Notes: generated by a model not told the origin, from the sequence alone. A stretch of 64,000 bases of DNA from JARRNE01 sp963824085 (GCA_963824085.1 CAWGNT010000003.1:27066-91065), one strand, 5' to 3'; numbered from the stretch's first letter, positions 1 through 10,095 are shown. Numbers and translations: made by a program.

Positions 1-976
1 CTCCAGGCCCAGGTCGCTGCGGAACACGTCCCGGCTTTCTGCGCCGTGGACCCATTCGCAGAGGACCCTCTGCAGGACGTGCCGCTTGGCTTTCCCTTCT
101 GGCTCAAGCCGGTAAAGTCGGTGCTTTCCCACCTTGGCTTCCGTATTGCCGATAAGGCCGATTTTGAGGAAGCGATAGGGCATGTCCGGGCGGAAATCCA
201 TCGCTACGCCGAGCCCTTCAACCTGATTCTGGAGCACGCCGAGTTGCCTCCGGAGATTGCGGCCGTAGACGGCTATCACTGCATTGCCGAGTCCATCATT
301 TCCGCGGGGAGTCAGTGCACGCAGGAAGGCTATGCCTTCAGTGGCGAAGTTGAGGTTTACGGCACCATCGATTCCCTTCGGTGCGGGCCGACTCGATCTT
401 CGTTCAGCCGTTACCAGTACCCTTCGACTCTTCCGGAAGCAGTACAGGACAGCATGACAGATATCACCCGCCGGGTGATTCAGCATATCGGCTATGACAC
501 GGCGCCCTTCAACATCGAGTACTTCTGGGACGCAACTCAGGGCCGAATCTGGCTCCTGGAGATCAACACCAGGATCTCGAAATCCCACGCGCCGCTCTTC
601 CGGATGGTCGATGGCGTCTACCATCATCAAGTAATGGTCGAGCTGGGTCTGGGCCGGCGTCCTCGAGTTCGTCCGGGAAGGAGGTGAGTGTGCGCTCGCT
701 GCGAAGTTCATGGTGCGTGCCTACACAGATGCCCGGGTGAAACGGGCACCGACCGCGGCCGAGATCGCGCTGGTGGAGAAGGAGGTGCCGTGCACACAAA
801 TCCAGTTTGCGGTGCGTGAGGGAATGCGCTTGTCGGAGCTGCGCGATCAGGACAGCTACAGCTTCGAGGTGGCGGCCGTCTTTGTCGGGGCGAACAGTCA
901 GGCCGAGCTAGAGGCCAAGTTTCACGCGTGCATGGACCGGCTGCCGCTGAGCTTCGAAACTCGTATGGATGATTAG
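1..976 (+). pseudogene. ATP-grasp domain protein, 5' end outside window, frameshifted
   Basis: The reading frame is open from base 1, so the N-terminus lies left of the window. The visible part (to about 660) matches the catalytic C-terminal half of an ATP-grasp ligase: 'LKPVKSVLSHLGF', then 'FNIEYFWD' and 'IWLLEINTRISKSH', the family's metal-binding E-x-N motif. After 'ELGLGRRP' the frame runs into a TGA at 685. If one C near 664 is dropped, the frame continues as 'EFVREGGECALAAKFMVRAY' and ends at 976, giving an ordinary C-terminus. ATP-grasp enzymes join a carboxylate to an amine or thiol by an acyl-phosphate; the substrate here is unknown. The CocE-type hydrolase starts 17 bases downstream, so the two were probably one operon. 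A sequencing error is as likely as a real mutation. Confidence 0.75.
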
Positions 977-993
977 TTTGGAGAGCCGTTGCG

Positions 994-3015
994 ATGCACA
1001 TCAAGGACAATCTCCCACAAACGGTAACGACGATTGAGCACGTCTGGATCCCGCTGCCCGACGGCTTGCGTCTGGCCGCCCGCATCTGGCTGCCCGAGAA
1101 TGCCGGCGATCATCCGGTGCCCGCCATCTTCGAGTACATCCCTTACCGGCGACGGGATTCCACGAGAGCGCGGGATGACGCCATGCATGGCTATTTCGCC
1201 GGCCATGGCTACGCCTGCGTGCGGGTCGATATCCGCGGTAGCGGCGACTCGGAGGGCGTACTCGAGGATGAATATCTGCAGAGCGAGCTTGACGACGGTG
1301 TCGCGGTGATCGACTGGATCAGCCGACAGCCGTGGTGCGACGGAAATGTCGGTATGATCGGCATTTCCTGGGGCGGTTTTAACGGCCTGCAGATTGCCGC
1401 CTTGCGGCCGCCCGCACTCAAGGCCGTTGTGTCTGTCTGCTCCACGGACGACCGTTTCGCCGATGACGTCCACCACATGGGCGGCTGTTTGCTGGGTGAC
1501 AACCTGTCGTGGGCATCGACCATGTTTGCCTACAACTCCCTGCCTCCGGATCCTGCGATTGTCGGTGAAGCCTGGAGGGAGATGTGGCTCAAGCGCCTAC
1601 GGGGGAGCGGGCTTTGGTTGGCGAAGTGGCTCGAACATCAGCGTCGCGACGCCTACTGGCGGCATGGCTCGATCTGCGAGGACTGGGAGACGGTCCGATG
1701 CCCCGTTATGGCCGTCAGCGGTTGGGCGGACGGCTACTCCAATGCGGTGTTTCGTTTGTTGGAGCATTTGCGCGGGCCACGCCTGGGGTTGGTCGGCCCC
1801 TGGAGTCACAGGTATCCGCACCAGGGGGTGCCGGGACCTGCGATCGGTTTCCTCCAAGAATGCCTGCGGTGGTGGGACCAATGGCTTAAGGGGATCGAAA
1901 CCGGGATCATGCAGGAGCCGGCTTTGCGAGCCTGGATGCAGGACAGCGTACCGCCGACCACTTACTACCACGAGCGTCCGGGGCGTTGGGTCGGAGAGTC
2001 CTCATGGCCGTCAGAAAACACGCGCGAGCTGACTTACACCCTCGAGTGGCCGGGCGTACTCGGCACGGATGTTCCCTCCTCTGAACACAGGACCATGACG
2101 GTCCAGTCGCCTCTGAGCGTCGGCCTCTTTGCGGGCAAATGGTGCTCCTATGCGGCCACGCCTGACCTTCCGCATGATCAACGAGAGGAGGACGGCGGCG
2201 CCCTGGTGTTCACAAGCCTACCTCTGAATGATCCCCTGGAAATCCTTGGCGCACCCGTGGTGGAACTCAACCTGAGCGCCAATCGCCCCATCGCCATGGT
2301 GGCAATACGACTGTCCGACGTTCAACCCGATGATCAAGCTACTCGAGTCACCTATGGTCTTCTCAATCTCACCCACCGCGACGGGAGTGCGCATCCCTCA
2401 CCTTTGACCCTCGGTCAACAGTACCGGGTAAGCGTCGCCCTCAATCACGTCGCCCAGCACTTCCCGGCGGGACACCGGCTGCGTCTTTCCATCTCGACCT
2501 CGTACTGGCCATTGGCGTGGCCGCCACCGGAGCCGGTCCGGCTCAGTATCGAGGCAGGCGCCAGCAGGATCGTTCTGCCGCGGCGCCATACCCGCTCGGC
2601 AGACACCAACATCGCCTTTGCGCCGGCAGAAGGCGCACCGGTCTGCACCAAAGAGCAGCTCACAACACCGCACCACAACTGGCGGGTTATCAGAGATCTG
2701 GCAGCGGACACGTCGACCCTGGAAGTCATCAACGACGATGGCACGGTCCATTTTCCGGACTTGGACCTGGACCTTCAGAGACGGGCTCTGGAATGGTATA
2801 GCTATCAAGGCATGGACTTCTGTTCGGCAATTGGTGAGACGCTGTGGGAACGCAGCTTTCGGCGCGGCGACTGGTCAGTGCGCACGGTAACCCGCACCCT
2901 CCTGACATCGACGCCGACCCACTTTCAGGTCCATGCTCAGCTCGATGCCTTCGAGGGTGAGCGTCGGGTTTACGCAGAGACGTGGAACGAGGACATCGCG
3001 CGCGATCTTGTGTGA
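994..3015 (+). CDS. CocE/NonD family alpha/beta hydrolase (peptidase S15-like)
   Basis: A 673-residue protein with the layout of the CocE/NonD (X-Pro dipeptidyl-peptidase S15-like) family: an N-terminal alpha/beta-hydrolase domain and a C-terminal jelly-roll domain from about residue 350. The nucleophile is Ser125 in GISWGG; likely partners are Asp246 in 'SGWADGYSN' and His272 in 'GPWSHRYP'. 'VRVDIRGSGDSEG' is the usual oxyanion-side strand. Family members hydrolyse esters, amides or acyl-peptides. No signal peptide is seen, so a cytoplasmic enzyme is expected. The gene follows an ATP-grasp ligase by 17 bases, which suggests that the ligase makes and the hydrolase trims or releases an amide-linked metabolite; this pairing logic is inference. 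At 673 residues it is longer than minimal family members, and the C-terminal ~100 residues are unassigned. Confidence 0.85.
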   Translation: MHIKDNLPQTVTTIEHVWIPLPDGLRLAARIWLPENAGDHPVPAIFEYIPYRRRDSTRARDDAMHGYFAGHGYACVRVDIRGSGDSEGVLEDEYLQSELDDGVAVIDWISRQPWCDGNVGMIGISWGGFNGLQIAALRPPALKAVVSVCSTDDRFADDVHHMGGCLLGDNLSWASTMFAYNSLPPDPAIVGEAWREMWLKRLRGSGLWLAKWLEHQRRDAYWRHGSICEDWETVRCPVMAVSGWADGYSNAVFRLLEHLRGPRLGLVGPWSHRYPHQGVPGPAIGFLQECLRWWDQWLKGIETGIMQEPALRAWMQDSVPPTTYYHERPGRWVGESSWPSENTRELTYTLEWPGVLGTDVPSSEHRTMTVQSPLSVGLFAGKWCSYAATPDLPHDQREEDGGALVFTSLPLNDPLEILGAPVVELNLSANRPIAMVAIRLSDVQPDDQATRVTYGLLNLTHRDGSAHPSPLTLGQQYRVSVALNHVAQHFPAGHRLRLSISTSYWPLAWPPPEPVRLSIEAGASRIVLPRRHTRSADTNIAFAPAEGAPVCTKEQLTTPHHNWRVIRDLAADTSTLEVINDDGTVHFPDLDLDLQRRALEWYSYQGMDFCSAIGETLWERSFRRGDWSVRTVTRTLLTSTPTHFQVHAQLDAFEGERRVYAETWNEDIARDLV

Positions 3016-3993
3016 CACATTGGGTTGCGTCGCAGACTATCCGGGCATGGAGCGCATCCCGCAGTTTGCCAGATGGCGGACAATCGGATGCCGCCCGCGC
3101 CGTCGACATCAAAACTGCCAGGTGCTGGCTTTCGTTCGCTTGGGGGAAGACGATCGGTCCGGTATGTGCCAACTTGTGGAAGTAGCAAGACTGCGCGTAA
3201 GGCCCCGGAGTGGCTAATTGATCCAGCTACCTCTTGTCAGAATCAGCTGTCGGCTTACAGCCTGTTGCGGTCACTGGGGTTCCTCCTGCAGAGCGACTGG
3301 TTTTGGCGCACTGAGACGAAACCAGCCGCCGCAGAGCCTGCGCCGCCTTTGCTGCGTTGCAACAGTCTCTTCCCGACCGCGACCGGGCATTGGGCCCGCA
3401 ATCTCGAAAACGCTTTCCAAGTAGCGAGCGATACGCGCATGCCACCGCCCCCGGCGGCCTCGTTTACTCTGGCCTGCAGGCCGCGTTGTTTACCGCTCCC
3501 GGAATGGTGCCAGCGTCAAGGCGATAGCGGGGACAATCCAACCGGGCAATTTCGTGTGTCGTCTTCCTCGGGCGAGTCGTTGGCCTTACCGAAGCGGCGG
3601 CGCACCGCGGCCGATGGCGGCTATTGGCCCTAACCCCCAGCTTTGTGCCAGACATCGTACGCGACCTCGCTGGCCTCATCCCTCGCAATTTCTCTCCTTG
3701 GCCGGACAGAAGCGAAGCGGGGCCATCCGGGCATGGCGCTATCTCTGTTGCACTGCAATAGTCTCCTAGTGGCCCGTCAGCGCCCTTCGCGGACTTTGTC
3801 GAACGCTGACGATGCCCGGGGGACGGTAACCGACCCGACGATTCTGGTAACCGGATGGAAGACACCATCGCTCGGGTCTCGGTCCATCTACCGCGACCGG
3901 TAAGGGCTAGCTGCCCAATCGTTCCCTGTAAACTAGCTCCATGGGGTGGCGCAATCGAACGCTTTTCATTCGCTCATCCAGGAGATCTCTGAA
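3016..3993. other. Gene-poor stretch, no supported gene
   Basis: Reading frames here overlap on several strands and none has recognisable motifs or a convincing ribosome-binding site. A short imperfect repeat, GTTGCAACAGTCTC near 3355 and ACTGCAATAGTCTC near 3750, may be a trace of an old mobile element, but this is weak. The last bases hold the ribosome-binding site of the following peptidase gene. Confidence 0.5.
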
Positions 3994-5500
3994 GTGAAAC
4001 TCAAGCTGTACTTGATCGCCGCGATGGCCATAGGCCTGTTGTCCGGTATCGCCTCCACGCACGCCTTGGCCGCCGAGAAACCGCCCGCGGGCGCCAAATC
4101 GAAAGAAGAAGAGCTCGCCCTGCCCCCGCTCCCCGACGACAAAACGATCCACCAGAGCATTCAGCTGCACGGCAAGGCGCTGTCCTACGACGCGACGGTC
4201 GGCAAGATCCCGGTACGTGATGCGAAGGGCAAGATCATTGCCGAAGTCGTCTACACCGCCTACACGGTGCCCGGCGCAGCCAATCGGCCCGTGACGTTCG
4301 CGTTCAACGGTGGCCCCGGCGCCGCGTCCGTCTTTCTGAACATGGGTGCCATCGGCCCGAAACACCTCCAATTCGGCGATCAGGGCGACGCCCCGTCGGA
4401 TCTCAAGGTCAGCGACAATGCCTCGACCTGGCTCGACATGACGGATCTGGTGTTCATCGATCCGGTTGGCACCGGCTTCTCTCGCGCCGAGGAACCGAAG
4501 GACAAGGTGAAGAAGGATTTCTACTCGACCGAGGCCGACATCAGCTATCTCTCCCGTATCGTCTATGACTGGCTGGTCAAGTACGGGCGGCTGTCGTCTC
4601 CGAAGTATCTCGTCGGCGAGAGTTATGGCGGCTACCGTGCGCCGCGGATCGCGCTCAAGCTGCAGACGCGCATGGGCGTCGGCGTATCCGGCCTCGTCAT
4701 GGTTTCCCCGTACCTCGATCCCGCGGCCATCGGCGCCGAGGATGCGCTCTCGCCGCTACCCTGGACGATCACCTTGCCATCGATGGCGGCCGGCAATTTC
4801 GAGCGTCACGGTGAGCTCACGCCTGCAAAGATGGCAGAGGTCGAGCAATACGCCCGCACACAGTTCGTCACCGACTTTCTCGCCGGACGCTCGGATCCCG
4901 CGGCGGTCAAGCGCATGGTGACCAAGGTCACCGACGTACACCGGCCTCGACCCGGCGCTCGTGGCGCGGATGGACGGCCGCATCCACATCGAGACCTACT
5001 TGCGCGAGGCGCATCGTGCCGAGCGCAAGATCGGCAGTATCTATGACTCCAACGTGACCAGCTACGACCCGTTCCCCAGCGCGGTCGAGGATCGCTCTGG
5101 CAACCCGATCCTCAACGCCATCATCGCGCCGACAACCAGCGCGATGGTCGACTTCATCACGCGCGAGGTCGGCTGGAAAACGGACGCGCATTACGAGGCA
5201 CTCTCCCACGACGTGGGCCGAGCCTGGGACCACGGCAACGCCAAAAACGACCGTCCCGTCAGCGATCTGCGCAAGGCGATCGCCAACGACCCGAAGATGG
5301 CCGTGTTGATCGCCCACGGTTACAACGACCTGGCGTGTCCGTACTTCACGTCGCGCCTGGTAATCGATCAGCTGCCGGATTTTGGGGTGCCGAACCGGGT
5401 ACGACTGGTGGTGTTTCCGGGAGGCCACATGTTCTATTCCCGCCCGGCGAGCAACGCCGCGTTCAAGGATGCCGTCAAGCCGATGTTCGTGCGCAAATAG
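3994..5500 (+). pseudogene. Secreted S10-family serine carboxypeptidase, one-base frameshift
   Basis: The GTG at 3994 follows an AGGAG-type site and starts a clear signal peptide (about 26 residues, ending ALA-AEK), so it is preferred over the GTG at 3946. The mature part is an S10 serine carboxypeptidase: 'FAFNGGPGAAS' for the oxyanion region, nucleophile Ser210 in GESYGG, Asp in 'AHGYNDLACPY' and His in 'FPGGHMFYS'. The frame breaks at about 4936, where one extra G turns 'TDYTGLDPALVARMDG' into nonsense and a stop at 5044. The second half then continues in the next frame to 5500. All catalytic residues remain, so the lesion is either recent or a sequencing error. The product would act in the periplasm or outside, trimming peptide C-termini. 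No operon partner is visible. Confidence 0.85.
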
Positions 5501-5896
5501 CGACGGAATCCTCGGGGTTGCGTGTGGCGCCCGAGAAGCATTGGGCGCTTGCGCCGGCTAAAGTTGCCTTACGTTCACGTATGGGCGGAGAAGGAAGGCT
5601 TCTACGACGCAAGCGATCCGACCTGGCTTATCTTTTTGTCGAGCACGCACTCAAGCCGCGCGATCTCGGAGAACATATCTGGGACGCCGCCTGGGTCCAA
5701 ATCGGTGTCACCAAAACGAGTGGATTCTCCGAGCACCTCACCACCGCCTCAGCGCGAGAACTTTGACAGGGCTTTGTACTCACCAGCCTGACCAGCCCGA
5801 ATCGTGTGCAGTTGTTACACAATGCCGGAATTTCTCAGCGCACGACGTCCCTAAACGCGTCGTTTCCACGCCGCGCAAGTCCAGTCGTTCGTTCGG
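5501..5896. other. Intergenic, no supported gene
   Basis: About 400 bases between two convergent genes. Short frames such as that at 5522-5791 have no recognisable motif or ribosome-binding site. I see no convincing hairpin terminator for either neighbour. Confidence 0.5.
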
Positions 5897-7033
5897 CTAG
5901 CGCAGCACCCATGTGGTACGACCGCTCCTGCCCTGGATAGTACCCCCGGCTATGGTGGATGCTGGCGGATGCCGCACTGCGCTGACCATTTCTTCCACGC
6001 GAGACATCTCCGCCTCCGTCAGCGAGCGGCACGGATCGAAGTATCGTTCGCTACGGAGTCCCATCAGCTTTGCGGTGATGGAGATTACGCGTTTATCAAG
6101 GAGGTGGTCGGCGAGATCTTCCATCACCGGTTTGCTGTCGTCTCCCGCAGCGGTGTGTATGAACAGGCAGTGGTGAAGCCTCGTTGGCCCAATGCCTTTC
6201 GCTTCCAAAGCATAGTGGAGCATCTCATGGCTCAAGCTGTAGTAGCCTTGTCCATTGAGATCTCGCCTGAGTCCATAGGGATCGTTCTGCACCGACGCCC
6301 CGAACGTTCGCGAGGGGTTTATTTGAATGCGGTTTGTTCCGTCGTAATGGAAGGCAAGAAAGCTAACGGGGAATGGAAAGATCTCGTCGATATTGGAGTC
6401 GATCCATTCTTTCGTGATCTCCACCCGCGTGCCCTTCCGTGTCAGCTTCGTCCAGTCGCGCCATATCTGGGGATGGAGACGCGTCCACTCCTTTTGCCAG
6501 GTTGTCCACTGCCGCGACTGGGTCCTCTTGTCAAAGCTGTGAAAGTAGATGTAGGGCGCTGCGACATCAGACCCTAAGCGCAGCTTCCGGACGAGATAGG
6601 ACCAGATCTCGTCCGCTTTTTCCTGGATGTTGGGGAAATCGCGAAGGGGAACGTCGCCCGTCAGCGAGACGGACTCGCCAGTCGGTGCCGCGCGTCCATG
6701 GACCGCCCGGGCGCCTATCTCCGGCAGCTTGGACCTCAACAAGCCATGGCTTTCGACGCTGGATTGTATCTGGGCTGCCAAGGCGGTAAGGGCGACCAGC
6801 GCGATCCACGCCACGGCACTGCGGCTGACAGCTATCGTCCGCATACCGACGGGGCTAGCGCGCGCAATTTCACTTTCGTCCCCGTCCAGACCGGGGGCGT
6901 TGGCAGTCTCGTCCCTAGGTGTCCCGCGGGCGGATGACATGCGGACTGCCAGGTGCCGCACGTGCCGGAGCGGGGCCTGCCCCAGAAGCCGTAAGCCCCT
7001 CATGTTGCTGGTCGTCATCTGGCCGTCATCCAT
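5897..7033 (-). CDS. Uncharacterised membrane-anchored protein with HEMLH zinc-protease motif
   Basis: A 378-residue protein of no family I can name. Residues 71-88 form one hydrophobic segment (about AVAWIALVALTALAAQI), so the rest is probably periplasmic and anchored at the N-terminus. Residues 269-273 read HEMLH, the HExxH signature of zinc metallopeptidases (two His ligands plus the catalytic Glu), inside 'YYSLSHEMLHYALEAKG'. A third ligand could be His287 or His288. Upstream, 'PFPVSFLAFHYDGTNRIQIN' looks like a structured beta-rich core, which argues against a chance match. The start is uncertain: the first ATG (7033) lacks a good ribosome-binding site, and an ATG at 6844 just before the membrane segment would give 315 residues. 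The gene stands alone, convergent with the carboxypeptidase. Confidence 0.6.
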   Translation of the reverse strand: MDDGQMTTSNMRGLRLLGQAPLRHVRHLAVRMSSARGTPRDETANAPGLDGDESEIARASPVGMRTIAVSRSAVAWIALVALTALAAQIQSSVESHGLLRSKLPEIGARAVHGRAAPTGESVSLTGDVPLRDFPNIQEKADEIWSYLVRKLRLGSDVAAPYIYFHSFDKRTQSRQWTTWQKEWTRLHPQIWRDWTKLTRKGTRVEITKEWIDSNIDEIFPFPVSFLAFHYDGTNRIQINPSRTFGASVQNDPYGLRRDLNGQGYYSLSHEMLHYALEAKGIGPTRLHHCLFIHTAAGDDSKPVMEDLADHLLDKRVISITAKLMGLRSERYFDPCRSLTEAEMSRVEEMVSAVRHPPASTIAGGTIQGRSGRTTWVLR

Positions 7034-7380
7034 TAGTCGTTGCGAATATTCTGGAAGTCTAAAGCCTCCTTGTCCATTCTTGCGAACGTCTTGACGCGGG
7101 TGCGTGATCTAGCGCAACAAGAGCGAGGTAGGTAGGCGCGGGGAGGCGTCGGGCTCGCTATCTTGCGAAACGCGTCACGTTCGCCCTGTCAGCCTATGCG
7201 GGCGATGGGATCTCTCCTAGCGTTTACACGGGACTTTGCGCGTCGGTCAGATGCGACCGGAAACAGGGCGACCACGAAGTGCTCGTTCCGCGAGTGAGAG
7301 TCCGACGGGCGTGCGACGGCTATCGAGACCGATGCGGACGATGTGGAGCCTACCTGTAGTCGAGCCCAGACAAGGGGCTA
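7034..7380. other. Intergenic, no supported gene
   Basis: About 350 bases between two leftward genes. The overlapping frames at 7236-7436 and 7247-7900 are arginine-rich shadows without motifs. An AGGAGG-like sequence sits near 7065 on the minus strand, but too far from the next ATG to be its ribosome-binding site. Confidence 0.45.
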
Positions 7381-7806
7381 CTACGGGCGCGACCAGTAGA
7401 AGGCTTCCGAAGCCGCTCCGGATGAGGAAACAGTGACTGATTTGGTCTGCACCTGTCCTTCGTTGTCGGCCGACACCCGATAACGGCCAGGCGGCAGCTT
7501 GGCATAGAAATACGGCCCCGCCGACACGGCGTCGAGGACGCTCTTTCCCGCCCCATCGACGATCTTCACAGGGATGTCGGCCAGGAATTCCCCCGACTTG
7601 GTGTAGGCGAACAGCAGCCGCAGGTTGAATTTCGACTTGACCTGCTCCAACGCCTGCCGATCGGAGACGCCGACCCCGCCGCTGACATAGCTGATGTTCC
7701 CCACCGTCTTGACATCGAGACCCAGGTCTTCCGCTCCGGCTGGCCCACCGAGGAGTGCAACGCCAATAAGGACAAGGACGACAAAAACACTGTTGCGGCC
7801 GATCAT
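7381..7806 (-). CDS. Small exported protein with carboxypeptidase-regulatory-like fold
   Basis: A 141-residue precursor. Residues 1-25 are a typical Sec signal peptide (MIGRNSVFVVLVLIGVALLG, then AGAED). The mature part has the pattern of small beta-sandwich proteins: 'ADIPVKIVDGAGKSVLDA' then 'GPYFYAKLPPGRYRVSA', where the 'LPPGRYRVSA' turn is typical of carboxypeptidase-regulatory-like domains that bind other proteins or extracellular polymers. It has no catalytic residues. The role is unknown; periplasmic location is predicted from the signal peptide. It is flanked by gene-free DNA on both sides, so it is probably a single-gene unit. Confidence 0.7.
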   Translation of the reverse strand: MIGRNSVFVVLVLIGVALLGGPAGAEDLGLDVKTVGNISYVSGGVGVSDRQALEQVKSKFNLRLLFAYTKSGEFLADIPVKIVDGAGKSVLDAVSAGPYFYAKLPPGRYRVSADNEGQVQTKSVTVSSSGAASEAFYWSRP

Positions 7807-8212
7807 TGAGGTCTACTCCCGCAAGTGGCTGAGAAGAAAAGGCGCGACGCCCAATCCGCTGCTCGAAAGGACAATACTCTCGTCGAGCCCCAGCGATCAA
7901 CCAGGACAGAGTGTGCTTATGGGATGACCGCGCTGGGGGCTAACTCGGACCTCCCGGCACCGAGCGTTCGAGTGCGACGCAAGCACGTATCCCTGAGCAG
8001 CCAACAGACGCACAGGTCGTCACCTGTGTGTTTGCCGACCGACGACCGCAGCAGCAGGCCGTGCGAGAACAACCGCTACGGACTCGGCGCACGTGCCGCG
8101 GGTCCGCCTCTCCGGGTTGAGCCAATTCACACCAACCCCCCAGCTAGAGCCGAAAAGTTTCAGCCGATAGGTGTGGCGTTCTTGCGGGCACTACTTGAGG
8201 GCACCAGTAGGA
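7807..8212. other. Intergenic, no supported gene
   Basis: About 400 bases between the small exported protein and the BASS transporter, both leftward. A plus-strand frame runs across it (7825-8529) but overlaps the transporter antisense and has no motif, so I treat it as a shadow. Confidence 0.45.
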
Positions 8213-9163
8213 TCACCGCCTCCCAGCTCCCCCGCTGGTCGCGCCTCCCCTTTCGGCGACCGGCCGGCGTGACCACAGGGACGCCAGGAGCGACCCCGAC
8301 AAATTGTGCCAGACGGAAAACACAGCGCCCGGAAGGGCCGCAGCGGATGAGAAGTATTTCACCGCCAGGGCGACCGCCAATCCCGAGTTTTGCATTCCGA
8401 CCTCGATCGCCAAGGTGCGACAGGTCCGCTCACCCCGCCCTAGCAGGCGCGGCACCCAGTAGCCGGCCGTCAAGCCCAGACCATTGTGCAGCACGACGGC
8501 AATGGCAACCGTCATGGCCATGGCTTTGAGGCTATCTCGGTTCAGTGCCACCACGATCGCAATAATGAAGCAAATAGCGCCCACGGAAACGAGCGGGAAG
8601 ATGGGTTTGATTCGTCCGAGCCGGCGACCGACCAGGGTGTTGACGACGATACCCACGCTCACCGGGAGCAGCACGACCTGAAAGATGGACCAGAGCATGT
8701 TCTCTACCGGCACCGGAACGCGCTGCCCTACGTACACCCAGGTAAGGATGGGAGTCGCCAGGACGGCGAGGAGGGTAGAGAGCGCCGTCAGCGTGATGGA
8801 GAGGGCGACGTCGCCTCGCGCCAGATAGCAGACAACGTTAGAGGCCGTCCCCCCAGGGCAGGCGCCAACGACGACCATTCCGGCCATGAGTCCCGCGGGA
8901 AGCCCCAGCCCCAGTGCGACTAGCCACGCGAGGAGCGGCATCAGAGCATACTGCAGCGACACCCCGAGCGCGACGTCCAATGGACGCCGAAGCACCGCAG
9001 CGAAGTTGCCCCAGCTCAGAGTCGCCCCCATGCCAAACATCACCAGCCCAAGCAGGGGAAGAATCGCCCCTTTCGCTTCCACGAAAGCCGCTGGATGCAG
9101 GTAGGCCGCGAGGGACGCGAGGAAGGCCCAGAGGGGAAACAGGGACGTGATGCTCACGAGCAA
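8213..9163 (-). CDS. Bile acid:sodium symporter (BASS) family transporter
   Basis: A 316-residue integral membrane protein with 8-10 predicted helices. Two family signatures are clear: 'VVGACPGGTASNVVCYLA' (about residues 108-125), the conserved crossover region, and 'EVGMQNSGLAVALAVKYF' (about residues 255-272), the second crossover with its Glu and Gln that form sodium sites. Family members import bile acids, pantoate, pyruvate or other organic anions with sodium; bacterial homologues are mostly unassigned, so no substrate is proposed. The C-terminal 20 residues are Gly/Arg-rich and may be loosely conserved. It stands alone with no obvious enzyme partner. Confidence 0.88.
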   Translation of the reverse strand: MLVSITSLFPLWAFLASLAAYLHPAAFVEAKGAILPLLGLVMFGMGATLSWGNFAAVLRRPLDVALGVSLQYALMPLLAWLVALGLGLPAGLMAGMVVVGACPGGTASNVVCYLARGDVALSITLTALSTLLAVLATPILTWVYVGQRVPVPVENMLWSIFQVVLLPVSVGIVVNTLVGRRLGRIKPIFPLVSVGAICFIIAIVVALNRDSLKAMAMTVAIAVVLHNGLGLTAGYWVPRLLGRGERTCRTLAIEVGMQNSGLAVALAVKYFSSAAALPGAVFSVWHNLSGSLLASLWSRRPVAERGGATSGGAGRR

Positions 9164-9606
9164 GGCTCAATCCTCGCGTTGCTGATGCCGGTGCGGGTAT
9201 GGTTGGCACCAGGAGCGAGGAGGAGACCGCGCCCAGACAGTCGGATGCCCATATTGCCGCCGAGCGCCCGCCCGCTATGATGGGCGGGCGGAGCCATGGA
9301 TACTGGGTGTTCGCCGATGTCACGCATACGACCGGACACAAAAGAGATCAAGGGCGTGCGGGCCGATCGAGAAAACGCAGCGCTCCTTACGCCCGACATT
9401 TCTCTCCCAAGGTTCGCCAGCCCTTGCCCGGCAGCCACTTCTTGCTCTGGGTGCTGGGCATCACCAAGTCCAAGCGCAGCGCTTACGATCACTGCATGCT
9501 GTACCTGCACGAGCTCGGCAAGCGGGACACCAAGCGGTAGCGAAGGTCACCGCATAAGCGTGCCAATCGTCGGCCTCCGTGGGTGACACCGCCGGCCAGA
9601 ACGCGC
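9164..9606. other. Intergenic, no supported gene
   Basis: About 440 bases. A plus-strand frame at 9199-9540 ends with a stretch ('HFLLWVLGITKSKRSAYDH') that reads more like protein than its surroundings and could be the tail of a lost gene, but I do not recognise it. The rest shows nothing. Confidence 0.4.
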
Positions 9607-10095
9607 TCAGCTCCAGACAAACTGAACGAGCCGCATGGCAGCCCAGGCATACAGGCCGGCGCCCAGGTCATCCAGCATCACTCCGAACCCGCCGCCAACC
9701 CGATCATCGAATATCCGCACGGGCCACGGCTTTAGGATGTCGAATCCCCGAAAGAGCACGAAGCCGAGCAGCATCCACGCCCATCCGCGCGGCGCCGCAG
9801 CCATGGTGACCAGATAGCCCAGGATCTCGTCCCATACGATGGCGCCCGGGTCATGGAGCTCGAGCTCCCGCTCCGTCTTTCCACACGCCCATACCCCCAC
9901 CAGGAACAAGAGCAGTAACACCGCCAGATACCACCCCAGCGGCAAGGACTGCAGCAAGAGGTAAAGCGGAACTGCCGCGAGCGTGCCAGCCGTCCCGGGT
10001 GCCCAGGGCGAAAGGCCCGTGCCGAAACCGAAGGCGAGCCAGTGATGGGGACGTCGCCAGTCGACGCGGGACCGAATTCCGCCCTCAGCCCTCAT
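9607..10095 (-). CDS. pgpA: Phosphatidylglycerophosphatase A
   Basis: The start at 10095 gives 162 residues, the usual PgpA length, and overlaps the end of thiL by 11 bases; the longer frame to 10380 is an out-of-frame read of thiL. Diagnostic features: 'FGFGTGLSPWAPGTAGTLAA' near the N-terminus, 'DPGAIVWDEILGYLVTM' (acidic metal-binding motif), and 'FDILKPWPVRIFDDRVGGGF' with 'MLDDLGAGLYAW' in the last third. PgpA removes phosphate from phosphatidylglycerol phosphate to make phosphatidylglycerol in the inner membrane and has several hydrophobic segments. It is the last gene of a ribH-nusB-thiL-pgpA series. Confidence 0.93.
   Translation of the reverse strand: MRAEGGIRSRVDWRRPHHWLAFGFGTGLSPWAPGTAGTLAAVPLYLLLQSLPLGWYLAVLLLLFLVGVWACGKTERELELHDPGAIVWDEILGYLVTMAAAPRGWAWMLLGFVLFRGFDILKPWPVRIFDDRVGGGFGVMLDDLGAGLYAWAAMRLVQFVWS

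Noticed and set aside
3025..3633. 202-codon frame after the CocE gene
   Set aside because: Low-complexity, no motif, no ribosome-binding site; competing frames on both strands.
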